A stretch of DNA of 64,000 bases from Streptomyces sp. NRRL S-350 (GCF_000719705.1 NZ_JOHO01000010.1:116517-180516), one strand, 5' to 3'; numbered from the stretch's first letter, positions 52,184 to 60,436 are shown. Made by a program: numbers and translations. Notes: a model not told the origin generated them from the sequence alone.

Positions 52184-52213
52184 TTGACAGTCGGTGCGGG
52201 TACTGGATTACTA
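52184..52213 (+). promoter_or_regulatory. Candidate paaK promoter
   Basis: TTGACA at 52184-52189 is followed after 17-18 bases by ATTACTA (52207-52213), an imperfect -10 region. The PaaR-like operator starts 16 bases further on, so a bound repressor would cover the transcription start. Confidence 0.55.
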
Positions 52214-52228
52214 GGCCCGAACGCTCCT

Positions 52229-52244
52229 GACCGAACGATCGGTC
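52229..52244. promoter_or_regulatory. PaaR-like operator
   Basis: GACCGAACGATCGGTC is an inverted repeat (GACCGA/TCGGTC around ACGA). It fits the ACCGnnCGnnCGGT form described for the TetR-family repressor PaaR in actinobacteria, which responds to phenylacetyl-CoA. It is 38 bases before the paaK start. Confidence 0.7.
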
Positions 52245-52281
52245 GGCAGCTCCGGATCGGCCGACCAGCGAAGGAGCGACG

Positions 52282-53616
52282 ATGACCGGCAGCGCACCCG
52301 CCCCGCGCCGACACCTCGGGGAGCCGATCCCGCCCGCGCTCCTGGACGCCGGTGAGCGCATGGGCCCGGACGAGCTGCGTGCCCACCAGCTCGCCCGGCT
52401 GCAGGCCACCCTGCGGCACGCGTACGACAACGTCGAGCTCTACCGCCGCAAGTTCGACGCGGCCGGCGTCCGTCCCGAGGACTGCCGGGCTCTGGCGGAC
52501 CTCGCCCGCTTCCCCTTCACCACCAAGGCCGACCTGCGCGAGGGCTACCCGTTCGGCATGTTCGCCGTCCCGATGGAGCAGGTCCGCCGGATCCACGCCT
52601 CCAGCGGCACCACCGGTCAGCCGACCGTGGTCGGCTACACCGACCGCGACCTCTCCATGTGGGCCGACGTCGTTGCCCGCTCGATCCGCGCGGCCGGCGG
52701 CCGGCCCGGCCACAAGGTGCACATCGCCTACGGCTACGGGCTGTTCACCGGCGGCCTCGGTGCGCACTACGGCGCCGAGCGGGCCGGCTGCACCGTCATC
52801 CCCGCCTCCGGCGGCATGACCGCCCGGCAGGTGCGGCTGATCCTGGACTTCGAGCCCGAGATCATCATGGTCACGCCGTCCTACCTGCTCACCATCCTGG
52901 ACGAGTTCGAGAAGCAGGGCGTCGACCCGCGCAGCACCTCGCTCAAGGTGGGCATCTTCGGGGCCGAGCCGTGGACGGAGGAGATGCGGCGCGAGATCGA
53001 GGAGCGGCTCGACCTGCACGCCGTCGACATCTACGGCCTCTCCGAGGTGGTCGGTCCGGGCATCGCGCAGGAGTGCGTGGAGACCAAGGACGGCCTGCAC
53101 ATCTGGGAGGACCACTTCTACCCGGAGGTCGTCGACCCCTTCACCGACGAGGTGCTGCCCGAGGGCGAGGGCGGCGAACTGGTCTTCACCTCGCTCACCA
53201 AGGAGGCCCTGCCGATCGTCCGTTACCGCACCCGCGACCTCAGCCGCCTGCTGCCCGGCACGGCGCGGCCGGCGTTCCGGCGGATGGAGAAGGTCGCCGG
53301 GCGCAGCGACGACATGATCATCCTGCGCGGGGTGAACCTCTTCCCCACCCAGGTCGAGGAGATCCTGCTGCGCACCCCGGGCGTCGCGCCGCACTTCCAG
53401 TTGCGGCTCACCCGGGAGGGCCGGCTGGACCGGATGACCGTCCGGGTCGAGGCCCGGCCGGAGGCGTCGGCCGGGCAGCGGGCGGCAGCGCGGGAGGCGA
53501 TCGTCCGTGCGGTGAAGGACGGGATCGGGGTGACGGTCGCGGCCGAGGTGGTCGAGCCGTACACCCTGGAGCGCTCGGTCGGGAAGATCAAGCGGGTGGT
53601 GGACGAGCGGGGCTGA
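52282..53616 (+). CDS. paaK: Phenylacetate-CoA ligase
   Basis: A 444-residue adenylate-forming ligase of the PaaK family. Motifs: HASSGTTGQPTVVGYT (ATP loop, near residue 108), YGYGLFTGGLGAHYGAE, GAEPWTEEMR, DIYGLSEVVGPGIAQEC (A5-like), YRTRDLSR (A7-like) and the C-terminal lid with RSDDMIILRGVNLFPTQVEE and ERSVGKIKRVVD. It activates phenylacetate to phenylacetyl-CoA, the first step of aerobic phenylacetate breakdown. The start ATG has AAGGAG 7 bases upstream. The other paa genes are not in this window, so it may be a stand-alone ligase or feed another acyl donor. A PaaR-like operator in front supports the phenylacetate substrate. Confidence 0.92.
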   Translation: MTGSAPAPRRHLGEPIPPALLDAGERMGPDELRAHQLARLQATLRHAYDNVELYRRKFDAAGVRPEDCRALADLARFPFTTKADLREGYPFGMFAVPMEQVRRIHASSGTTGQPTVVGYTDRDLSMWADVVARSIRAAGGRPGHKVHIAYGYGLFTGGLGAHYGAERAGCTVIPASGGMTARQVRLILDFEPEIIMVTPSYLLTILDEFEKQGVDPRSTSLKVGIFGAEPWTEEMRREIEERLDLHAVDIYGLSEVVGPGIAQECVETKDGLHIWEDHFYPEVVDPFTDEVLPEGEGGELVFTSLTKEALPIVRYRTRDLSRLLPGTARPAFRRMEKVAGRSDDMIILRGVNLFPTQVEEILLRTPGVAPHFQLRLTREGRLDRMTVRVEARPEASAGQRAAAREAIVRAVKDGIGVTVAAEVVEPYTLERSVGKIKRVVDERG

Positions 53617-53731
53617 GCCGCCGCGCGGAAGGCCGGCGCGCGAGGGCGGACACCGGCGCAGGAGGAAGGGCCGGGGCCGGGGGAGGTCGGAGGCGCGCGG
53701 CTGTCCGGGGGGTGATGCCGCGCACCTCCGA

Positions 53732-53751
53732 CGTCTACAGAACTGTAGACG
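53732..53751. promoter_or_regulatory. Perfect 20-bp palindrome upstream of xylF
   Basis: CGTCTACAG and CTGTAGACG flank a central AA. It lies 115 bases after the paaK stop and 137 bases before the xylF start. It has the length and symmetry of a dimeric repressor site. TACAnnnnTGTA half-sites recall BlaI/CopY-type operators, but a sugar regulator is as likely. Confidence 0.65.
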
Positions 53752-53888
53752 AACGGCGCGCGGGCCGTCCAGCCTGACGGCGAGCGGGCGGCGGCCTGCC
53801 TCCGTTCGGCGCAGCCGGGATCGTGCGGACGGCCGGAGCTGCGCAGACTCGGATGCGTGGGGGCGGACTCGACAGGAGAGGCATCCTC

Positions 53889-55022
53889 ATGAGCATCCGG
53901 CTTCGCCGCGCCCTCGCGGTCGCCGCAGTGGTCACCCTCGGTCTCGGCGCCGCGTCCTGCGGCAGCGCCAAGCAGTCCTCCGGTGGCGGGTCCTCCGGCG
54001 GCTCCTCCGGCGGCGCGAGCGCGAGCGGCAGTGTCGCCGTGGGTGCCGTCCGGATCGGTCTGCTGCTGCCGGAGACCAAGACCACCCGCTACGAGCAGTT
54101 CGACCGCCCGCTGATCGAGCAGAAGATCAAGGCGCTCGCGCCGGACGCGCAGATCGACTACTACAACGCCAACCAGGACGCGACGACCCAGCAGACCCAG
54201 GTGGACACCGCCCTCACCAAGGGCGACAAGGTACTGATCCTGGACGCGGTGGACGCCAAGTCGATCCAGTCCTCCGTGCAGAAGGCCCATGACGCCGGTG
54301 TCAAGGTGCTCGCCTACGACCGGCTCGCCCAGGGGCCGGTCGACGCGTACGTGTCCTTCGACAACCACAAGGTCGGCGAGCTGCAGGGCCAGGCCCTGGT
54401 GGCGGCGGTGGGCGGCAAGGCGAGCGCCGGCTCGATCATCATGATCAACGGCTCGCCGACCGACCCCAACGCGGCCGACTTCAAGGCCGGCGCGCACAGC
54501 GCGATGGACGGCAAGCTGAAGATCGGCAAGGAGTACGACACCCCGCAGTGGGATCCGAACCAGGCCAACCAGGAGGCCGCGGCGGCCATCACCGCGATCG
54601 GCGCCAACAACGTGGTCGGCGTCTACTCCGCGAACGACGGCATGGCCGCCGGTATCGCCACCGCCCTCAAGGCGTCCGGCCTGAGCGTCCCGCTCACCGG
54701 GCAGGACGCCCAACTCGACGCCATCCAGCGGATCCTGGCCGGCACGCAGACCATGACGATCTACAAGCCGTTCAAGCCGGAGGCCGACATCGCGGGCCAG
54801 ATGGCCGTCGCGCTGGCCGCCGGCAAGACCCTCGACTCCACCCTCGCGCCGACGACGGTGACCAACGGCAGCGGCAACAAGGTGCCGGCCAACCTGATCA
54901 CCCCGATCGTCGTCACCAAGGACAACGTCAAGGACACGGTGGTCAAGGACGGCCTCTACACCGTCGACCAGATCTGCACGCCGGACTACGCCGCCGCCTG
55001 CAAGTCCGCCGGCCTCCAGTAG
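53889..55022 (+). CDS. xylF: Xylose-type sugar-binding lipoprotein
   Basis: A 377-residue solute-binding protein of the CUT2 class. The signal peptide ends at AASC (lipid cysteine at residue 24), then a long Gly/Ser linker. The mature part has VRIGLLLPETKTTRYEQFDRP, the diagnostic YYNANQDATTQQTQVDTAL, VLAYDRLAQGPVDAYVSFDN and YKPFKPEADIAGQMAVAL, closely matching XylF. It captures D-xylose (or a related aldose) for XylG/XylH. The start is the ATG at 53889 with AGGAGAGG upstream; an upstream ATG at 53823 gives an N-terminus with no signal-like character. It is the first gene of a three-gene operon. Confidence 0.9.
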   Translation: MSIRLRRALAVAAVVTLGLGAASCGSAKQSSGGGSSGGSSGGASASGSVAVGAVRIGLLLPETKTTRYEQFDRPLIEQKIKALAPDAQIDYYNANQDATTQQTQVDTALTKGDKVLILDAVDAKSIQSSVQKAHDAGVKVLAYDRLAQGPVDAYVSFDNHKVGELQGQALVAAVGGKASAGSIIMINGSPTDPNAADFKAGAHSAMDGKLKIGKEYDTPQWDPNQANQEAAAAITAIGANNVVGVYSANDGMAAGIATALKASGLSVPLTGQDAQLDAIQRILAGTQTMTIYKPFKPEADIAGQMAVALAAGKTLDSTLAPTTVTNGSGNKVPANLITPIVVTKDNVKDTVVKDGLYTVDQICTPDYAAACKSAGLQ

Positions 55023-55049
55023 CCGACGTCCCCCCTCGAACCCGAACAG

Positions 55050-55076
55050 GCCCCGCCTCCACGACGGAGGTGGGGC
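55050..55076 (+). promoter_or_regulatory. Intercistronic stem-loop after xylF
   Basis: GCCCCGCCTCC (55050-55060) pairs with GGAGGTGGGGC (55066-55076), with one G-U pair, around a five-base loop. It is the third stem-loop in this window that directly follows a binding-protein gene of a sugar operon. Confidence 0.65.
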
Positions 55077-55092
55077 AAGGGAGTTGGTCACT

Positions 55093-55872
55093 GTGGCAGG
55101 TGAGACCGTACTGGCCCTGCGCGGGGTCTCCAAACGGTTCGGCGCCGTCCAGGCGCTCACCGACATCGAACTGGAGGTGCACCGCGGCGAGGTGGTGGCC
55201 CTGGTCGGCGACAACGGCGCCGGAAAGTCCACCCTGGTCAAGGCGATCGCCGGGGTGCACCAGCCCGACGACGGCGTCATCGAGTGGCAGGGCCGCGCGG
55301 TGAGCATCCACCGGCCCCAGGACGCCCAGCAGTTGGGCATCGCCACCGTCTACCAGGACCTCGCGCTCTGCGACAACCTCGACGTGGTCGGGAACCTCTT
55401 CCTCGGCCGCGAGATCCGCCGCTTCACCATCCTCGACGAGGTCGCGATGGAGAAGCGCTCCCGGGAGCTGCTGGACACCCTGTCCATCCGCATCCCCAGC
55501 GTGCGGATCCCGGTCGCCTCGCTCTCCGGCGGCCAGCGCCAGGTCGTCGCGATCGCCCGCGCCCTGATCGGCTCGCCCAAGGTCGTGATGCTGGACGAGC
55601 CGACCGCCGCCCTGGGCGTCGAACAGACCGCCCAGGTGCTCGACCTGGTCGAGCGACTGCGCGAGCAGGACCACGGCGTGATCCTCATCAGCCACAACAT
55701 GGCGGACGTGATGGCCGTCGCGGACACCGTCGCGGTGCTGCGCCTCGGACGCAACAACGGCGTCTTCGACAGGCGCTACACCAACCAGGAAGAGATCATC
55801 TCGGCCATCACCGGTGCCACGGACAACGCCGTGACCCGCCGGAAGGCCCGCGGCCAGGAGGGTTCCCAGTGA
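55093..55872 (+). CDS. xylG: Xylose-type ABC transporter ATPase, single domain
   Basis: A 259-residue ABC ATPase. It has Walker A GDNGAGKST near residue 38, the Q-loop region VYQDLALCDNL, signature LSGGQRQVVAIARAL near residue 140, Walker B VVMLDEPTAALG and the switch histidine in LISHNMADV. Unlike E. coli XylG, which is a tandem two-domain protein, this is a single domain, the form typical of actinobacterial CUT2 importers. The GTG start at 55093 has AGGGAG 9 bases upstream; the open frame begins at a TTG at 55084, which lies too close to that site. Its stop overlaps the permease start (GTGA). Confidence 0.9.
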   Translation: MAGETVLALRGVSKRFGAVQALTDIELEVHRGEVVALVGDNGAGKSTLVKAIAGVHQPDDGVIEWQGRAVSIHRPQDAQQLGIATVYQDLALCDNLDVVGNLFLGREIRRFTILDEVAMEKRSRELLDTLSIRIPSVRIPVASLSGGQRQVVAIARALIGSPKVVMLDEPTAALGVEQTAQVLDLVERLREQDHGVILISHNMADVMAVADTVAVLRLGRNNGVFDRRYTNQEEIISAITGATDNAVTRRKARGQEGSQ

Positions 55873-57212
55873 GCGAGCACAATCCGGGAAGCGCCCCCGG
55901 TGGCGAACCCGAGCGCCACCACGTCCCGCTGCCCGAGGACAGCATGCCCCTGGGCGGCGTCAACGCCCCCGTCCCGGTGGCCCCCGAGGCCACCCCCGCG
56001 GTCGACCCGCGGCTGATCGTCCGGCAGGAGGGCGTCAAGGGCTACCTGGGCGAGTTCCGCCGCCGGATGAGCAGCGGCGAGCTGGGCTCCCTGCCCGTGG
56101 TGCTCGCCCTGATCGTGATCTGGGCGGTGTTCGGGAGCCTGAACAGCAGCTTCCTGTCCGCCCAGAACCTCTCCAACCTGTCCCAGCAGATCGTCGGCAC
56201 CGGGATGATCGCGATCGGCGTGGTCTTCGTGCTGCTGCTCGGCGAGATCGACCTGTCGGTCGGCTCGGTCAGCGGCCTGTGCGCGGCGATCTTCGCCGTC
56301 CTGAACGTCACCAACGGCGTGAACCAGTGGGTCGCGATGATCACCGCCATCGTCGGCGGGGCGGTCGTCGGCGCGATCCAGGGCGTCTTCTTCGCCAAGG
56401 TCGGCGTGCCGGCCTTCGTGGTCACGCTGGCCGGCAACCTCGGCTGGAACGGCCTGATGCTGCAGATCCTCGGCAGCAACGGCACCGTCAACCTGTCCGG
56501 CAAGGACATCGTCTCCAAGCTCTACAGCACCATCTTCGGCCAGCAGATCGCCGCGTACGGCGTGGCGGCGGTCGGAGTCCTGCTGTTCCTGTTCGCGTCG
56601 CTGGTCGACGCCCGCCGGCGCCAGGGCGCGGGCGTCCCGTCCCGGCCGGCCACCGACATCGTGCTGCGCACCGTCCTGCTGGCCGTCGTCGCCTTCCTCG
56701 TCGCCTACACGCTCAACCAGTACAAGGGGCTGCCGCTCGCCCTGCTGGTCTTCCTGATCTTCATCGTCGTGCTGGACTTCGTCCTGCGCCGCACCTCCTA
56801 CGGCCGGCAGGTGTTCGCGCTCGGCGGCAACATCGAGGGCGCCCGGCGCGCGGGCATCAACGTTGCCATGATCCGGATCAGCGTCTTCACCATCTGCTCC
56901 ACCATGGCGGCCGTCGGCGGCCTCTTCCTGGCCGCGCAGATCCAGTCGGCCAGCCAGACCTCCGGTGGCGGGAACCTGCTGATGAACGCCATCGCGGCGG
57001 CCGTCATCGGCGGCACCAGCCTCTTCGGCGGGCGCGGCAAGACCTGGTCCGCGTTGCTCGGTGCGCTGGTGATCGGCTCGATCCAGTCCGGGATGAACAT
57101 CGAGGGCCTCAGCAACGCCATCCAGTTCATGATCACCGGTGCGGTGCTGCTGGCCGCCGTCGTGATCGACTCCCTGGCCCGCCGCACCCAGAAGGCCGCC
57201 GGCCGGGCCTGA
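55869..57212 (+). CDS. xylH: Xylose-type ABC permease
   Basis: A 447-residue CUT2 permease with a long polar N-terminus (about 75 residues) before the first helix. Ten or more membrane segments follow. Family motifs are GVVFVLLLGEIDLSVGSVSGLCA near residue 120 and AAVIGGTSLFGGRGKTWSALLGALV near residue 380. The conserved FALGGNIEGARRAGINV lies in a cytoplasmic loop. The GTG start overlaps the ATPase stop. It forms the membrane channel for the XylF/XylG system. A basic loop (DARRRQGAGVPSRP) near residue 250 is larger than in E. coli XylH. Confidence 0.9.
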   Translation: MSEHNPGSAPGGEPERHHVPLPEDSMPLGGVNAPVPVAPEATPAVDPRLIVRQEGVKGYLGEFRRRMSSGELGSLPVVLALIVIWAVFGSLNSSFLSAQNLSNLSQQIVGTGMIAIGVVFVLLLGEIDLSVGSVSGLCAAIFAVLNVTNGVNQWVAMITAIVGGAVVGAIQGVFFAKVGVPAFVVTLAGNLGWNGLMLQILGSNGTVNLSGKDIVSKLYSTIFGQQIAAYGVAAVGVLLFLFASLVDARRRQGAGVPSRPATDIVLRTVLLAVVAFLVAYTLNQYKGLPLALLVFLIFIVVLDFVLRRTSYGRQVFALGGNIEGARRAGINVAMIRISVFTICSTMAAVGGLFLAAQIQSASQTSGGGNLLMNAIAAAVIGGTSLFGGRGKTWSALLGALVIGSIQSGMNIEGLSNAIQFMITGAVLLAAVVIDSLARRTQKAAGRA

Positions 57213-57243
57213 GCGCCACCGGCCTGGCTCTATGCTGCGGAGC

Positions 57244-57915
57244 ATGCCGAGCGAGCTGCGTACTCTTCAGCCGGCCGAGGACCTCGCCTTCATCCGGCGC
57301 GAGACCGAGCTGAAACCCGTCCCCTTCGTACCCGAGATCAACCTGCACATGGCCGAGGACGCCATCGCCCTCTGGGAGACCACCGAGCGGGCCCGCGGGC
57401 AGGCCGGACTGCCGCCGCCGTTCTGGGCCTTCGCCTGGGCGGGCGGCGTGGCCGTCGCCCGCTACGTGCTCGACCACCCCGAACTGGTCGCGGGCCGTAC
57501 CGTGCTGGACGTCGCCGCGGGGTCGGGGCTGGTCGGCGTCGCCGCCGCGCTGCGCGGCGCCGCCTCGGTGCGCGCCGCCGAGATCGACGCCTACGCGGTC
57601 GCCGCGATCGGCCTCAACGCCGAGGACAACGGCGTCCGGGTGGAAGGCGCCCTGGTGGACCTGGTGGACGGCGACGGCGCCCCCGCGGAGGTCGTCCTCG
57701 CCGGCGACGTCTTCTACGAGCGGGCCATGGCCGCCCGCTTCCTGCCCTTCCTGGAGCGGGCCGCCGCGCGCGGCGCCACCGTCGTCGTCGGCGACCCGGG
57801 CCGCGCCTACCTGCCCCGGGACCGGTTCACGGCGGTGGCGGCGTACCAGGTGCCGGTCGTCGCGGACCTGGAGGACACGGCGGTGAAGACGACGACGGTG
57901 TGGCGACTCGGCTGA
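57244..57915 (+). CDS. Small class I methyltransferase
   Basis: A 223-residue SAM-dependent methyltransferase. Motif I is VLDVAAGSGLVGVAAALRGA near residue 83, motif II AAEIDAYAVAAIGLNAEDNG, and motif IV EVVLAGDVFYER, which has the D-V-(F/L)-Y form of the METTL20/ETFB and Nnt1-like protein lysine methyltransferases. The conserved FWAFAWAGGVAVARYVLD precedes motif I. It may modify a protein, possibly a ribosomal or electron-transfer protein. The start at 57244 is 7 bases after a TATGCT hexamer, so the mRNA may be leaderless; an in-frame ATG at 57232 is the alternative. It has only a 31-base gap from xylH. Confidence 0.82.
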   Translation: MPSELRTLQPAEDLAFIRRETELKPVPFVPEINLHMAEDAIALWETTERARGQAGLPPPFWAFAWAGGVAVARYVLDHPELVAGRTVLDVAAGSGLVGVAAALRGAASVRAAEIDAYAVAAIGLNAEDNGVRVEGALVDLVDGDGAPAEVVLAGDVFYERAMAARFLPFLERAAARGATVVVGDPGRAYLPRDRFTAVAAYQVPVVADLEDTAVKTTTVWRLG

Positions 57916-58003
57916 CGGTCCATCAGGGGAGACCCCGGGGTAGTGGGAGGCATGAGGGTAAGGGGAGGTGCGGGGGTAAAGGGGTGGCAAACGCTGACGC
58001 AAG

Positions 58004-58053
58004 ATCATGTCATGATGGTTACCGACCGGTAATCCACTGATGGCCGGTCAGTG
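58004..58053. promoter_or_regulatory. Three consecutive inverted repeats
   Basis: ATCATG-T-CATGAT (58004-58016), TTACCG-AC-CGGTAA (58019-58032) and CACTGA-N7-TCAGTG (58035-58053) lie in a row in a lower-GC patch, 29-78 bases before the small secreted protein gene. At least one is likely to be a regulator site overlapping the promoter. Confidence 0.65.
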
Positions 58054-58081
58054 AACTGTGCACCACCGTAAGGAGTCACCC

Positions 58082-58366
58082 ATGCGTCGACGCATCCCCG
58101 CCCTCGTCCTCACCGCCGCCCTGGCCGGCGGCGCCCTGGCGACGGTCGCCCAGGTCGCCACCGCTCAGCCGGCGGCCGCCGCCTCGATCACCGTTGACCT
58201 CAACCAGATGCGCCAGCAGGTCTACGAGCTGCGTCAGAAGGCCGCCCGCCTGGACCGCGAGGGCGAGCGGGACGCCGCGCGCAGGGCCCGGGCCCAGGCC
58301 GACGCGCTGCAGCACCGGATCGACCAGATCGAGAAGGCCGAGCGCGACTCCTCCCGCCACTTCTGA
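58082..58366 (+). CDS. Small secreted helical protein
   Basis: A 94-residue protein with a signal peptide (MRRRIPALVLTAALAGGALA, likely cleaved near AAA at residue 37). The mature 57-residue part is highly charged and helical (LNQMRQQVYELRQKAARLDRE, then ERDAARRARAQADALQHRID) with a heptad-like spacing of Leu/Ile/Ala, so a short coiled coil is likely. It has no cysteines. The start ATG at 58082 has AAGGAG 7 bases upstream. Function unknown; it could be a structural or surface protein, or act as a small antagonist. The promoter region has three inverted repeats, suggesting tight regulation. Confidence 0.8.
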   Translation: MRRRIPALVLTAALAGGALATVAQVATAQPAAAASITVDLNQMRQQVYELRQKAARLDREGERDAARRARAQADALQHRIDQIEKAERDSSRHF

Positions 58367-58521
58367 CGGTCGCCGTCCCCCGTGGCCGCCGTCTCTGACG
58401 GCCGTCGCGCGATCCGACGCCGCCCGCTCCGCCCGTCGCCGGGCCGGGGCGGGCGGCGCCGTCGTTCCCGGAGCGTGGAATTCCCGGCGGCACCACGGAG
58501 CCGGCTGGTAGACAGGGCCGC

Positions 58522-58959
58522 ATGACCGACCGGATCGCGCTGCGCGCCGCCACCCCCGACGACATCCCCGCCCTGCTCGCCCTCTGGGCCCGGGCCGCCA
58601 AGGGCGCCAGCATCACGGACGACGAGGCGGGCGTCGCCGCGCTGCTCGCCCGGGACGGGCAGTGCCTGATCGTCGCCACCCCGGCGGAGGACCCGGCGGC
58701 CCTGCTCGGCACCGTGATCGCCGGCTGGGACGGCTGGCGCTGCCACCTCTACCGCCTCGCCGTCGACCCCGAGCACCGCCGTCGGGGCATCGGGGCCGCC
58801 CTGTTGGCGGCCGCCGAGGAGCGCTTCGCCGCCCTCGGCGGCCGGCGGGCCGACGCCATGGTGCTCGACGACAACGCCCTGGGGCACCGCACCTGGCAGG
58901 CCGCCGGGTACCGGCCTGAGCCGCAGTGGAGCCGCTGGGTCAAGCCGTTGGAGCGCTGA
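58522..58959 (+). CDS. GNAT-family N-acetyltransferase
   Basis: A 145-residue GNAT protein. The N-terminal strand IALRAATPDDIPALLALWARA is followed by the acetyl-CoA-binding motif A, LYRLAVDPEHRRRGIGAALLAAAEERFAALG (R-x-x-G-I-G near residue 92), and motif B VLDDNALGHRTWQAAGYRPEPQWSRW at the C-terminus. This length and ending match the small RimI-like GNATs of streptomycetes. It transfers an acetyl group from acetyl-CoA to an amine on a protein or small molecule that cannot be predicted. The ribosome-binding site is weak. It ends at a hairpin shared with the converging peptidase gene. Confidence 0.88.
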   Translation: MTDRIALRAATPDDIPALLALWARAAKGASITDDEAGVAALLARDGQCLIVATPAEDPAALLGTVIAGWDGWRCHLYRLAVDPEHRRRGIGAALLAAAEERFAALGGRRADAMVLDDNALGHRTWQAAGYRPEPQWSRWVKPLER

Positions 58960-58965
58960 ACGGCC

Positions 58966-58992
58966 GTGCGCGGCGGCCCGGGCGCCGCGCAC
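58966..58992. terminator. Bidirectional hairpin terminator
   Basis: GTGCGCGGCG (58966-58975) pairs with CGCCGCGCAC (58983-58992) around a seven-base loop. It lies between the converging GNAT and aminopeptidase genes, 7 bases from each stop. Confidence 0.78.
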
Positions 58993-58999
58993 CGGGTGG

Positions 59000-60436
59000 C
59001 TAGCCGCGCAGGCGCGCCAGCCAGGCCTCGACCTCGTCGGAGCGGCGGGGGAGGGCGGCCGAGAGGTTCTCGTTGCCGTCGGCGGTGACCAGGATGTCGT
59101 CCTCGATCCGCACCCCGATGCCGCGGTACTCCTCCGGTACCGTCAGGTCGTTCTGCTGGAAGTAGACACCCGGCTCGACGGTGAGCACCATGCCCGGCTT
59201 CAGCGGGCCGTCCACGTGGATCTCGGTGAGCGAGTGGGCGCAGTCGTGGACGTCGATGCCGAGCATGTGGCCGGTCCCGGCGAGCGTGAAGCGGCGGTGC
59301 AGGCCCAGCTCGTACACCTTGTCGGCGCTCAGGTCGCCGAACAAGCCCCAGGCGGTGAGGTGTTCGGCGAGTTCGCGCTGGGCGGCGCGGTGGAAGTCGC
59401 GGAAGTCGGCGCCCGGCCTCACCGCGGCGATGCCGGCCTCCTGGGCCGCGAACACCGCGTCGTAGACCTTGCGTTGCAGCTCGGTGAAGCGGCCGCTGAC
59501 CGGCAGGGTGCGGGTCACGTCGGCGGTGTAGAGCTCGTCGGTCTCCACGCCCGCGTCGAGCAGCAGCAGGTCGCCGGGCTCGGCGTGGCCGTCGTTGCGC
59601 ACCCAGTGCAGGGTCGTGGCGTGCGGGCCGGCCGCGGCGATGGTGCCGTACCCGACGTCGTTGCCCTCGATCCGGGCGCGGACGAAGAACGTGCCCTCGA
59701 TCAGCCGCTCGGGCGTGCGGGAGTCGGTGCCGAGGACGCGCACCACGTCCTCGAAGCCGCGGGCGGTGGCCTCGCAGGCGAAGCGCAGCTCGGCGATCTC
59801 GAACTCGTCCTTGACCAGGCGCAGTCCGGACAGGAAGACCTCGAACTCGGCGTCCCGCTCGGCGACGGCCCTGCCCCGGAGGGCCTGCTCCACGCCCGCG
59901 TCATGGCGGCGCAGCACGCGGACGGGGCCGGCGGCGGCGCGCAGGTCGGCGTGGACGGTCCGCACGTCCCGGCAGGGCAGGCCGAGCAGCCGCTCGCTCT
60001 CGGTCAGGCTGTTGCGGCGGCCGTCCCACAGCTCGCCGTGGTTGTCCAGCCAGAACTCGCCGTTGTCGGTCCGGGAGCGGTCGCGCAGGTACAGCACGGC
60101 GGTGTGGCCGGTGTCGCCGGTGGGCTCCAGCACCAGCACGCCGTCCTGGGACCGGTCGCCGGTCAGGTAGACGTAGTCGGAGGACGGCCGGAACGGGTAG
60201 TCCGTGTCGTTGGCCCGCACCTTGGGGTTGCCGGACGGGACCACCAGCAGCTCGCCGGGGTAGGCGGCGGACAGTTCGGCACGGCGCCGGGCGGTGTGCG
60301 CGGCCTGCGGGATCGGTTCCAGGGCGGTGCGCTCGGTGTCGGCCCAGCCCTGCTTCATGTTCTCGGCGAGCTCGTCCGTCACGCCGCGGGTGAGGCCGTT
60401 CTTCCGGTACTTGATGGTCTCGGCGGGCTCGGTCAC
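59000..60436 (-). CDS. pepP: Xaa-Pro aminopeptidase (M24B)
   Basis: A 478-residue aminopeptidase P. An N-terminal domain with FRPSSDYVYLTG and LYLRDRSR precedes the pita-bread metallopeptidase domain. The metal ligands are visible: two aspartates in LLLLDAGVETDELYTADVTRT near residue 290, histidine in GTGHMLGIDVHD near 385, glutamates in LTVEPGVYF near 425 and GIGVRIEDD near 445. It removes N-terminal residues before proline. The GTG start at 60436 has AGGAG 6 bases upstream; the open frame extends further to 60715. It is transcribed divergently from the XRE-cupin regulator, a common pairing that suggests shared control. It is probably cytoplasmic. Confidence 0.93.
   Translation of the reverse strand: MTEPAETIKYRKNGLTRGVTDELAENMKQGWADTERTALEPIPQAAHTARRRAELSAAYPGELLVVPSGNPKVRANDTDYPFRPSSDYVYLTGDRSQDGVLVLEPTGDTGHTAVLYLRDRSRTDNGEFWLDNHGELWDGRRNSLTESERLLGLPCRDVRTVHADLRAAAGPVRVLRRHDAGVEQALRGRAVAERDAEFEVFLSGLRLVKDEFEIAELRFACEATARGFEDVVRVLGTDSRTPERLIEGTFFVRARIEGNDVGYGTIAAAGPHATTLHWVRNDGHAEPGDLLLLDAGVETDELYTADVTRTLPVSGRFTELQRKVYDAVFAAQEAGIAAVRPGADFRDFHRAAQRELAEHLTAWGLFGDLSADKVYELGLHRRFTLAGTGHMLGIDVHDCAHSLTEIHVDGPLKPGMVLTVEPGVYFQQNDLTVPEEYRGIGVRIEDDILVTADGNENLSAALPRRSDEVEAWLARLRG

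Noticed and set aside
53823..53888. Upstream ATG as the start of xylF
   Set aside because: The 22 extra residues are polar and would bury the signal peptide. The ATG at 53889 has a good ribosome-binding site.
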